Assembly: GCA_023442215.1 (NCBI GenBank)
Contig: JAEZMP010000235.1
Location: 1-12,265 of the forward strand
Length of the DNA stretch: 12,265 nucleotides
From: Pseudomonadota bacterium
GTDB lineage: Bacteria; Pseudomonadota; Alphaproteobacteria; Rhizobiales; Segnochrobactraceae
Direction: 5' to 3'
Shown here: piece after piece, positions 6,719 to 12,265 of the stretch
Layout of the letters: each line of letters starts with the position of its first letter
How positions within the stretch are numbered: position 1 is the stretch's first letter
The notes under the pieces: generated by a model
The model's input: the letters and a program-made list of their open reading frames with translations, nothing else
What the model was told of the DNA's origin: nothing
The model's database searches: none
Made by a program: the position numbers and the translations under genes

Positions 6719-7735
6719 ATGGCCGATCAGAAGAGCAACTTCGTCACGGAGTCCCTGAAGGGAGCCAGCCAGGTCTTCTTCATGGAAAACCCGATCACGG
6801 GTGTCCTGTTCTTCGTGGCCATGGCCTATGCCTCCTACGCCTCCGGCGTGTGGGCGACCACCATCGGAGCGGCCATCGGCGTCGTCGTCGCGACCCTCGT
6901 CGCGCGGCTGCTCGACGCGGACGAGAAATCCGTCGCCTCGGGCCTCTACGGCTTCAACGGCATCCTGGTCGGAGCGGCGCTGCCGACCTTCATCGCCAGC
7001 TCGCCGCAGCTCTGGGTCTATGTGGTGGTGGGAGCGGCGGCGAGCACGATCATCACCGCGGCGTTCAGCGCGACGCTGACCAGCAAGTGGGGCATTCCCG
7101 GCTCGACCGGACCCTTCGTGCTGACCGGCTGGCTGATGGTCGCGGGCGCCTATTCGTTCGGCGGGCTGCACGTGACCGGGGACGCGCCGAGGCTCGCGAC
7201 GGACTATGTGCAGGGCCTCGCCGCCATCCCCTCGCCGCTCGAGCTGGTGCAGATCTTCTTCCGCAATATCGGCCAAGTCTACCTGCTCGGAAGCGAGATT
7301 TCCGGCGCGATCATCCTCGTCGGCATCCTGATCGCGTCGGTGCCGGCGGGCATAGCCGCCGCGGCCGGCTCGCTGATCGCGATGATCGTCTCGATCGGCA
7401 TGGGAGCCGACCCCGCCGTCGTCAGCCAGGGCCTCTACGGTTTCAGCCCGGTGCTCACCGCGATGGCGGTCGGCGTCATCTTCCTGAACACCTCGCCGAA
7501 GGTCGCGCTCTACGCGGCGCTCGCGACCGTCACCACCGTCTTCGTGCAGGGCGCGCTGGACGTGATCGTGGCACCGGCGGGGGTTCCGTCCTTCACGGCG
7601 CCGTATGTGCTGACGATGTATCTGTTCATCGCACCGAAGCAGCTGATGGCGCCGCATCCTCACGAGCCGGTCGCCGATCACATGATCGGCAGGCGGGCGT
7701 CCGGCACGGGAGCGCCTGCAAAGCCCGCACGATGA
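6719..7735 (+). CDS. UT-family urea transporter/channel
   Basis: Inner-membrane urea channel of the UT (SLC14-related) family. The 338 residues are mostly hydrophobic and show the family's internal duplication: GLYGFNGILVG (75-85) is echoed by GLYGFSPVL (238-246), and IPGSTGPFVLTGW (127-139) by VPSFTAPYVLTMY (289-301), the urea-pore signature regions. The cytosolic C-terminus is short, basic and His-containing. AAGGA (6706-6710) lies 8 bp before the ATG. Its place directly after ureD, on the same strand with a 17-bp gap, fits urea uptake for the urease; in Brucella ure2 the corresponding gene is called ureT, and yut or utp are used elsewhere, so I leave the symbol blank. Confidence 0.93.
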   Translation: MADQKSNFVTESLKGASQVFFMENPITGVLFFVAMAYASYASGVWATTIGAAIGVVVATLVARLLDADEKSVASGLYGFNGILVGAALPTFIASSPQLWVYVVVGAAASTIITAAFSATLTSKWGIPGSTGPFVLTGWLMVAGAYSFGGLHVTGDAPRLATDYVQGLAAIPSPLELVQIFFRNIGQVYLLGSEISGAIILVGILIASVPAGIAAAAGSLIAMIVSIGMGADPAVVSQGLYGFSPVLTAMAVGVIFLNTSPKVALYAALATVTTVFVQGALDVIVAPAGVPSFTAPYVLTMYLFIAPKQLMAPHPHEPVADHMIGRRASGTGAPAKPAR

Positions 7736-7836
7736 AGCCGAGAAGAGTCGCGCCGACGCCAGCCGCTTGCGACACGGCTGACAGAATGGCGCGCCGACGA
7801 AAGACACCCGGCAAGGCCGCCGAACGGGCCTGTTGA
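7732..7836 (+). CDS. Possible 34-residue basic small protein or coupling ORF
   Basis: A 34-codon frame begins at an ATG that overlaps the stop of the urea transporter gene (ATGA at 7732-7735) and ends with TGA 14 bp before the Amt start. The product begins MKPRRVAPTP and is rich in Arg and Lys, with two Cys and no membrane segment. I know no family for it. It may carry ribosomes across the gap to the amt ribosome binding site, or be fortuitous: the same frame is open over the preceding kilobase as a shadow of the transporter gene, which weakens the case. Confidence 0.2.
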   Translation: MKPRRVAPTPAACDTADRMARRRKTPGKAAERAC

Positions 7837-7850
7837 GAAGGGGAACTGGG

Positions 7851-9092
7851 ATGCAAGCAATCAACGCAGGCGATACCGCCTTCATTCTTCTGTGCACCGC
7901 GCTGGTGTGCATGATGACCCCGGCCCTGGCGCTGTTCTACGGGGGCCTCGTTCGACAGCGGGACATGCTGTCGATCATGATCCAGAACTTCGTCTGCATG
8001 GGCGTCGTCGGCCTGATCTGGGTGTTCGGCGGCTTCAGCCTCGCCTTCGGGCCGGACATCGGCGGCGTCATCGGCAGCATCGTGCCCTATTTCGGCATGT
8101 ATCACGTCGGCGTAGAGCCGAACCCGGCCTACGCCGCCAACGTGCCGTTCATCATGGTGTTCGCCTACCAGATGATGTTCGCGATCATCACCCCGGCGCT
8201 CATGACCGGCGCCTTCGTCGGCCGCTTCCGGTTCGGCGCCTATCTCTGCTTCATCGCGCTCTGGACGATCATCGTCTACCTGCCGGCGGCGCACTGGATC
8301 TGGGGGAACGGCTTCCTGGCGCGGCTCGGCGTCGTGGATTTCGCCGGCGGCATCGTCATCCACGCCTCGGCGGGCTTCTCGGCACTGGCGACGGCGAAAT
8401 ATCTCGGCAAGCGCAAGACGCCGGCCGGCCAGTCGAAGACGGAGCCGGCCAGCCTGCCGCTGGTCGCGCTCGGCGCGGGTCTGCTCTGGTTCGGCTGGTT
8501 CGGCTTCAATGCCGGTGGCGCCTACGCCGCCGATGCCCTGGCCGCCTACGCCTTCACGAACACGATGCTCGCCGGTTCGATCGCCATGCTGGTCTGGATG
8601 TTCTGGGAGTGGCGCGAGAACGGCCGCGCGTCCTTCTCGGGCGTGCTGGTCGGCGCGGTGACGGGCCTTGCGACCATCACCCCGGCTTCGGGCTATGTCG
8701 AGCCGATGGCCGCGCTGCTGATCGGCGCGGTCGGCGCGACGTGCTGCTACCACGCCAAATATGTGCAGCGGTGGCTCAAGGTCGACGACACGCTCGAGGT
8801 CTGGCGCGCCCATGGCGTCGGCGGCATGACGGGCGCGATCCTGATCGGCGTGACCGCCAGCTCGCACATCAACAAGGTGGAGGCCGGCCTCGGCCAGCTC
8901 GGCGTGCAGGTGCTGGCGGTCGTCATCGTCGCCGTCTACGCCGCGGCGGTCACCTACATCATCCTCAAGGTGCTGGACGTCCTCGGCATCCTTCGGGTGC
9001 CGGACGCGATCCAGATGGAAGGGCTGGACGAGCCCATGTACGGCGAGGACGCCTACAACCTCTGGGACATGGACCGGTCGGTGCCGAAATAA
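7851..9092 (+). CDS. amt: Ammonium transporter, Amt/Rh family
   Basis: Trimeric inner-membrane ammonium channel of the Amt/Rh family. The 413 residues form about 11 helices with the key Amt residues: Asp163 in VDFAGG, the pore twin histidines His171 (GGIVIHASAG) and His321 (RAHGVGG), Trp149 in AHWIWG, and a C-terminal EGLD..YGEDAY motif similar to the regulatory tail that GlnK reads in AmtB. There is no signal peptide. AAGGGG at about 7839-7844 supports the ATG at 7851 over a TTG 18 bp upstream. No glnK gene is adjacent, although amtB often pairs with glnK. Downstream of the urea channel, it probably recovers leaked ammonium or balances ammonium from urea hydrolysis. A terminator follows 55 bp after the stop. 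Confidence 0.93.
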   Translation: MQAINAGDTAFILLCTALVCMMTPALALFYGGLVRQRDMLSIMIQNFVCMGVVGLIWVFGGFSLAFGPDIGGVIGSIVPYFGMYHVGVEPNPAYAANVPFIMVFAYQMMFAIITPALMTGAFVGRFRFGAYLCFIALWTIIVYLPAAHWIWGNGFLARLGVVDFAGGIVIHASAGFSALATAKYLGKRKTPAGQSKTEPASLPLVALGAGLLWFGWFGFNAGGAYAADALAAYAFTNTMLAGSIAMLVWMFWEWRENGRASFSGVLVGAVTGLATITPASGYVEPMAALLIGAVGATCCYHAKYVQRWLKVDDTLEVWRAHGVGGMTGAILIGVTASSHINKVEAGLGQLGVQVLAVVIVAVYAAAVTYIILKVLDVLGILRVPDAIQMEGLDEPMYGEDAYNLWDMDRSVPK

Positions 9093-9147
9093 CGCGCCCG
9101 GCGGTGCACGCTCAAAGGCCCGCCGACGCGATGGATGGATGAAAGGA

Positions 9148-9183
9148 GCGCGCCGCTCTTCCAGCGGCGTGCTTCGTTTCGTT
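9148..9183 (+). terminator. Intrinsic terminator ending the urea/ammonium operon
   Basis: GCGCGCCGCT (9148-9157) pairs with AGCGGCGTGC (9163-9172) through one G-U pair and a 5-base loop, followed by TTCGTTTCGTT. This is a strong stem with a T-rich tail, placed 55 bp after the amt stop and before the unrelated permease gene, so it marks the operon's end. Confidence 0.75.
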
Positions 9184-9317
9184 AAGCACGACCTAGTTCG
9201 TCCGCGGCGCCGCGCGGTCGCGGAGCCTACACGGATGCGTTCTTCGACGGCGATGCCGCGACGGCCTCGTCCTGCAGCAGCAGATGCCGACAAGCCAGCA
9301 GCCAGGGTGCGGTAGCC

Positions 9318-10568
9318 ATGGATTTCACCCTCGCCGTCTTTCTTCTCGTCTATGTGGCCATGGCGGTCGGCCATCTGCCGGGATTTCGCCTCGACCGCAC
9401 CGGCGCCGCCACCGTCGGCGCGATGGTGCTGATCGCATCGGGCGAAATTTCCCCGGCGGAGGCATGGGCGGCGGTGGATTACCGCACGATCGGGCTGCTG
9501 TTCGGCCTGATGACCGTCTCCGCCGCCTTCATGGTTTCCGGATTCTACGACTGGGTTGCGCTGAAGGTGGGCAACCTCGATGTCGGACCCAAGGGCCTGC
9601 TCGCGATCCTCATCGCGGTATCCGGGGTAATGGCCGCGCTCCTGAACAAGGACGTCGTCGCCGTCGCCATGACGCCGATCCTGTGCTCGATCTGCATCGA
9701 GCGGCGTCTCAATCCGCTGCCTTTCCTGCTCGGCTTCTGCTTCGCGGCCAATTTCGCCTCGGCTGCAACCATCATCGGCAGCCCGCAGAACATGATCGTC
9801 GCGGAAACGCTGCACCTCTCCTTCGTCGGCTTCATGAAAGCGACGGCGCCGCCCGCCATCTTAGGCCTGCCGGTGATCTGGCTCGTTATCGTGGTCTGCT
9901 ACCGGGGCCGCTGGCAGCTTGCCGACAATGCCAGCGCCACCGCGACCCGCACGCCGGGAATGACCACGCCCGCGACCACCGCGTTCGACGTGGGCGAAAC
10001 GGTGAAGGCGCTGATCGTGGCCGGTCTCACCATCGCCGCCTTCATCCTCACCGATCTGCCGCACATGCTGATCGCGCTGGTGGCGGCAAGCGCCCTGCTC
10101 GTAAGCCGCCGCCTCGCGTCGAGCAACCTGCTGCACCACGTCAACGGCGACCTGCTGCTGCTGCTGTTCGGCCTCTTCGTCGTCAACGCCGCCTTCACGG
10201 CGACGGGATTGCCGGAGCGGATCATGGCGAGCCTCGGCGAGATCGGGCTAAACCTTCACGACCCGCCCTCGATGCTGATCATCATGGCGCTGCTCAGCAA
10301 CGTCGTCGGCAACAATCCGGCCGTGATGCTGGTCGTTCCGTTCATCCACCAGACGCCGCAGCCCGAGGCCCTCGGCGCGGCCATCGCGCTGGGGACCGGC
10401 TTCTCGTCGAGCGCCGTGATCTTCGGCAGCCTCGTCGGCATCATCGTTGCCGAGGAATGCCGCAAGCGCGGGATCGCACTCGGCTTCGGCGAGTTCGCCC
10501 GTGCAGGACTGCCCGCCTCCATCCTGTGCCTGGCGATGGCCGGCGCGTGGATTCTCTACCTCGCATAA
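9318..10568 (+). CDS. ArsB/NhaD/SLC13-like ion transporter (substrate unknown)
   Basis: Inner-membrane permease of the ion transporter superfamily. The 416 residues form about 10-12 helices with the expected two-fold repeat. In repeat one LLNKDVVAVAMTPI (108-121) is followed by ANFASAATIIGSPQNMIV (144-161), which resembles the NxxGxATLIGxPxN motif of ArsB and P-protein relatives. In repeat two SNVVGNNPAVMLVVPF (327-342) parallels the first loop. The substrate cannot be told from sequence; arsenite, Na+/H+, dicarboxylate and sulfate are all known in relatives, and no ars genes are nearby. The ribosome binding site is weak, so the start at 9318 is only moderately sure. It follows the terminator at 9148-9183, so has its own promoter, which I could not place. 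It converges with the next gene. Confidence 0.8.
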   Translation: MDFTLAVFLLVYVAMAVGHLPGFRLDRTGAATVGAMVLIASGEISPAEAWAAVDYRTIGLLFGLMTVSAAFMVSGFYDWVALKVGNLDVGPKGLLAILIAVSGVMAALLNKDVVAVAMTPILCSICIERRLNPLPFLLGFCFAANFASAATIIGSPQNMIVAETLHLSFVGFMKATAPPAILGLPVIWLVIVVCYRGRWQLADNASATATRTPGMTTPATTAFDVGETVKALIVAGLTIAAFILTDLPHMLIALVAASALLVSRRLASSNLLHHVNGDLLLLLFGLFVVNAAFTATGLPERIMASLGEIGLNLHDPPSMLIIMALLSNVVGNNPAVMLVVPFIHQTPQPEALGAAIALGTGFSSSAVIFGSLVGIIVAEECRKRGIALGFGEFARAGLPASILCLAMAGAWILYLA

Positions 10569-10605
10569 GGCCCGCCCGGCACCCCGAACGCGTCTCCTCG
10601 CACCA

Positions 10606-11040
10606 CTATCGGCGATGGGCGATGCGCGGCAGGTAGGCCTGGACCACGTAGATGAACACCGCCGTCGACCAGCCGATCATGATGATGCCGCTCGATGCGG
10701 TCAGCGGGGCGAGAAGGCGGGTTCCGATTTCAGGCCTGACGAAGCCCAGCCCAAGCGTCGTGTTCATGATGAATGCCGAATAGAACGCATTCGAGTAGTC
10801 CGGCGCGAGGTCGAGGAAGAGATAGAGCGACGCCCATATCCCCACACCGGCGAGATGGGCGATGAAGAATATGAGGTTCGTCACGATCAACGCGATCGAC
10901 AGGAACACATAGGGCGACGCCTTCAGCAGAAATTCGAGCGGCCGCACGACTTTGACAACGAGTATCGTCGCGGCGAGGTGAAGGATCATCGCCGCGATGA
11001 TGATGATGAATCCGAGGGAAAGTTCGAAAGCTGCCGGCAT
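10606..11040 (-). CDS. Small ion-channel-like membrane protein (Ion_trans_2-like), atypical filter
   Basis: This 144-residue membrane protein has hydrophobic segments at about 8-31 and 43-75, a pore-like stretch at 82-100 (SNAFYSAFIMNTTLGLGF), and a last helix at about 115-135. The pattern fAfY-SAF-NTT-GxGF...GRLL...GI matches the pore region and inner helix of bacterial two-TM potassium channels, but the usual TVGYGD filter is replaced by TLGLGF, lacking Tyr and Asp. Ion selectivity is thus uncertain. The ATG at 11040 has a GGAG 5-6 bp before it on the minus strand; a start at 11277 would add 79 charged residues without a ribosome binding site. An EcfG-type promoter faces it at 11337-11361, leaving a leader of about 290 nt. 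The stop is TAG. Confidence 0.75.
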   Translation of the reverse strand: MPAAFELSLGFIIIIAAMILHLAATILVVKVVRPLEFLLKASPYVFLSIALIVTNLIFFIAHLAGVGIWASLYLFLDLAPDYSNAFYSAFIMNTTLGLGFVRPEIGTRLLAPLTASSGIIMIGWSTAVFIYVVQAYLPRIAHRR

Positions 11041-11285
11041 GTGATCTCCGCGATTGTCCGCAGCAGGCGATCGCCTGAACCGGCCGATGGTATTTTGTCG
11101 CCCTGACGCGTGTAAGCCCTCAGCGACAGCACCTCGATCACAGAAAGCCCGCGCACCACATGAGACCTGTCGCCTGGCGGCGGAGGTTCGTGGGGCCGGA
11201 CCGTCGCCCGCCGCATGCCGGCGGCATGGCTGCGGCAAGCGGCGCGAGACGACGCGCTCATCCGATGACGCTCTCATGCAGGAAA

Positions 11286-11307
11286 CGTCAGCAAAGATGA
11301 GCTGACG
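11286..11307 (-). promoter_or_regulatory. Hairpin in the leader of the ion channel mRNA
   Basis: CGTCAGC (11286-11292) and GCTGACG (11301-11307) form a perfect 7-bp stem around an 8-base loop. It lies just beyond the palindrome at 11309-11327 in the direction of minus-strand transcription, so the transcript would start with two tandem stem-loops. No T-run follows the stem. Function is unknown. Confidence 0.4.
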
Positions 11308-11308
11308 A

Positions 11309-11327
11309 TTTGTCTATATCAGACAAA
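11309..11327. promoter_or_regulatory. Operator-like palindrome TTTGTCT-N5-AGACAAA
   Basis: TTTGTCT (11309-11315) and AGACAAA (11321-11327) are perfect 7-bp inverted arms with a 5-bp AT-rich centre, typical in size for a site bound by a dimeric helix-turn-helix repressor. It sits directly over the expected start of the minus-strand EcfG transcript (-10 at 11340-11337), where a bound protein would block it. The regulator is not in the window. Confidence 0.45.
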
Positions 11328-11336
11328 ATGGAGCGC

Positions 11337-11361
11337 AACGCCCAATTCAAGATCGCGTTCC
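11337..11361 (-). promoter_or_regulatory. EcfG (general stress sigma factor) promoter toward the ion channel
   Basis: On the minus strand GGAAC (11361-11357) is followed after 16 bp by CGTT (11340-11337), a full match to the alphaproteobacterial EcfG consensus GGAAC-N16/17-CGTT. Transcription would start near 11330 and run into the channel gene at 11040. Confidence 0.6.
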
Positions 11362-11417
11362 ATATCGACGCCGATCATTTTCAATCGGTCACATTGATTA
11401 TGTTCTGTGCTTTAAGC

Positions 11418-11442
11418 GGAACCACGTTGATCCCATCACGTT
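11418..11442 (+). promoter_or_regulatory. EcfG (general stress sigma factor) promoter toward the PepSY-like gene
   Basis: GGAAC (11418-11422), 16 bp, CGTT (11439-11442): a full match to the EcfG consensus. Initiation about 7 bp later (near 11449) gives a leader of about 30 nt before the ATG at 11480, a normal spacing. This makes the downstream exported protein, and perhaps the YflT-like gene after it, members of the general stress regulon. Confidence 0.75.
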
Positions 11443-11479
11443 TATCACTCGGACTACAAAATAGAAACGGATGGTCAAC

Positions 11480-11797
11480 ATGAAACGCGTCGTCATTGGC
11501 GTTCTCGCGCTTGCCTTGTCGTCTCCTGTCCTCGCCCAGACCCAGGCGCCGGGCGCAAACCCCGATCCCGACACCCCGGCGGTCGCCACGCCCGATACCG
11601 CGCAGCCGGCGCAGCCGGCCGAAGGCGCCAACAGCTTCACCGAGGCGCAGGCGAAGGAGCGGATCGAGGAAAAGGGCTTCACCAACGTGAGCGGCCTGGC
11701 GAAGGACGACAGCGGCGTGTGGCGCGGTACGGCCCAGAAGAACGGCATGCCGGTCGACGTCGCCATCGACTACCAGGGCAACGTTTTCCCGCGCTGA
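11480..11797 (+). CDS. Small exported PepSY-like protein
   Basis: A 105-residue secreted protein of unknown exact role. Residues 1-19 are a signal peptide (MKRVVIGVLALALSSPVLA, cleavage likely before Gln20), followed by a Pro/Ala/Asp-rich linker (about 20-48) and a domain from about 50 to 105 with FTEAQAKERIEEKGFTNVSGL, then W-RGTA, and V-DVAIDYQGNVF at the end. This alpha-beta layout with a closing YQG resembles PepSY-type domains. It acts in the periplasm. I prefer the ATG at 11480, which gives a clean signal peptide and has GGATGG upstream; an in-frame ATG at 11471 adds three residues with a poorer ribosome binding site. An EcfG promoter lies 38 bp upstream. The mature part is acidic. Confidence 0.75.
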   Translation: MKRVVIGVLALALSSPVLAQTQAPGANPDPDTPAVATPDTAQPAQPAEGANSFTEAQAKERIEEKGFTNVSGLAKDDSGVWRGTAQKNGMPVDVAIDYQGNVFPR

Positions 11798-11904
11798 GCC
11801 GGACGTCTTGCAGGTCACACATCACGAGCGGCCTTCAGAAGATCGGATGTTCTTCATCGGGTCGAAGGCGCTCCCAAGCTCTGCATGAGCAGGAGGAAAT
11901 CAAC

Positions 11905-12265
11905 ATGACCACAGTATCGGGTCTTTTCGACACCTATGACGACGCCGTGATCGCGGTGAACAAGCTCGAAGCGCTCGGCATCGATCGCGACGACATCAGC
12001 ATCGTCGCCAACAATGCCGACGACTGGTATGATACCGATACCCGTCCGGCGGAGCGCAGGGACACCGCGAACAATGCCGGCGACGATGCCGCCACCGGTG
12101 CCGGGCTCGGCGCCCTCGTGGGCGGTGCAGGCGGACTGCTGGCCGGCCTCGGCATGCTGGCCATCCCCGGCGTCGGTCCGGTGGTCGCAGCCGGCTGGCT
12201 TGTCGCCACGGGCGTCGGCGCGGTCGCGGGTGCGGCTGCCGGCGGCGCGGTCGGCGGCCTCGTGG
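11905..12265 (+). CDS. YflT/general stress protein 17M-like protein, truncated by window end
   Basis: The N-terminal 120 residues are visible; the gene runs off the window. Residues 1-40 (MTTVSGLFDTYDDAVIAVNK followed by LEALGIDRDDISIVANN) match the start of the general stress protein 17M/YflT-type domain, which begins with a beta strand, an FDTYDDA helix and a D-DISIVA strand. Residues 41-65 are an acidic linker (DDWYDTD) and about 66-120 a Gly/Ala-rich hydrophobic stretch with GAGLGALVGGAGG and repeated GxxxG motifs, as in glycine-zipper membrane segments. AGGAGG at 11891-11896 sits 8 bp before the ATG. It lies 107 bp after the PepSY-like gene with no clear terminator or own EcfG site between, so the two may be cotranscribed. 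Confidence 0.8.
   Translation, partial: MTTVSGLFDTYDDAVIAVNKLEALGIDRDDISIVANNADDWYDTDTRPAERRDTANNAGDDAATGAGLGALVGGAGGLLAGLGMLAIPGVGPVVAAGWLVATGVGAVAGAAAGGAVGGLV

Larger units (their letters stand above)
11041..11479. other. Long divergent intergenic control region
   Basis: About 430 bp with no supported gene. The right half (11286-11442) holds two divergent EcfG promoters and two inverted repeats, listed separately. The left half (11041-11280) is the presumed leader of the minus-strand ion channel transcript; short minus-strand frames there lack ribosome binding sites and family resemblance. An RNA or regulatory function for the leader is possible but not shown. Confidence 0.5.

Noticed and set aside
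7626..9815. 729-codon minus-strand open frame opposite the amt region
   Set aside because: A shadow of amt and its neighbours. It crosses the terminator and several genes and has the Arg/His/Asp-rich composition of antisense frames.
1..12265. CRISPR arrays, insertion sequences, tRNA or rRNA genes, phage genes
   Set aside because: No spaced direct repeats, transposase motifs, terminal inverted repeats or RNA gene signatures were seen by eye.

Overview
The window reads as GC-rich DNA with strong G/C at third codon positions from an alphaproteobacterium, most likely Hyphomicrobiales (Rhizobiales-type). Three things support this: the protein sequences, the gene order ureABC-EFGD-urea transporter (as I remember it, the order of the second urease operon, ure2, of Brucella), and two sites that fit the alphaproteobacterial general-stress sigma factor EcfG.

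Positions 1-575 hold no convincing gene. A sigma70-type promoter (TTGGCA-N18-TATAGT, 576-605) has an ATTGG-N5-CCAAT inverted repeat upstream and two tandem hairpins in the leader. It precedes a long, same-strand nitrogen operon: ureA (747-1049), ureB (1066-1476), ureC (1513-3231), a fluC/crcB remnant (3294-3568), ureE with a very His-rich tail (3594-4361), ureF (4358-5083), ureG (5114-5761), ureD (5766-6701), a UT-family urea channel (6719-7735), a possible 34-codon small ORF, and an Amt ammonium transporter (7851-9092). The run ends at a good intrinsic terminator (9148-9183). Together the genes would take up urea, hydrolyse it with a nickel urease matured by UreDEFG, and handle the ammonium produced.

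The operon carries two lesions. ureC has an in-frame amber (TAG) at codon 144, just after the nickel-binding HxH motif, yet the rest of the gene is complete and every other catalytic residue is present. Between ureC and ureE lies a fluoride channel gene (fluC/crcB) whose two ends are recognisable but whose middle, about 40 codons, is gone with a frame change. The other operon genes look intact.

After the terminator come an ArsB/SLC13-like permease (9318-10568, +) and, convergent to it, a small two-pore-helix-type ion channel (10606-11040, -) with an unusual selectivity filter. The 11041-11479 intergenic region holds two divergent, near-perfect EcfG promoters (GGAAC-N16-CGTT). One faces the ion channel. 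The other faces a small exported PepSY-like protein (11480-11797), which is followed by a YflT/general-stress-17M-like protein (11905 to the window edge). This right-hand part therefore looks like a general stress response module next to the urea operon.
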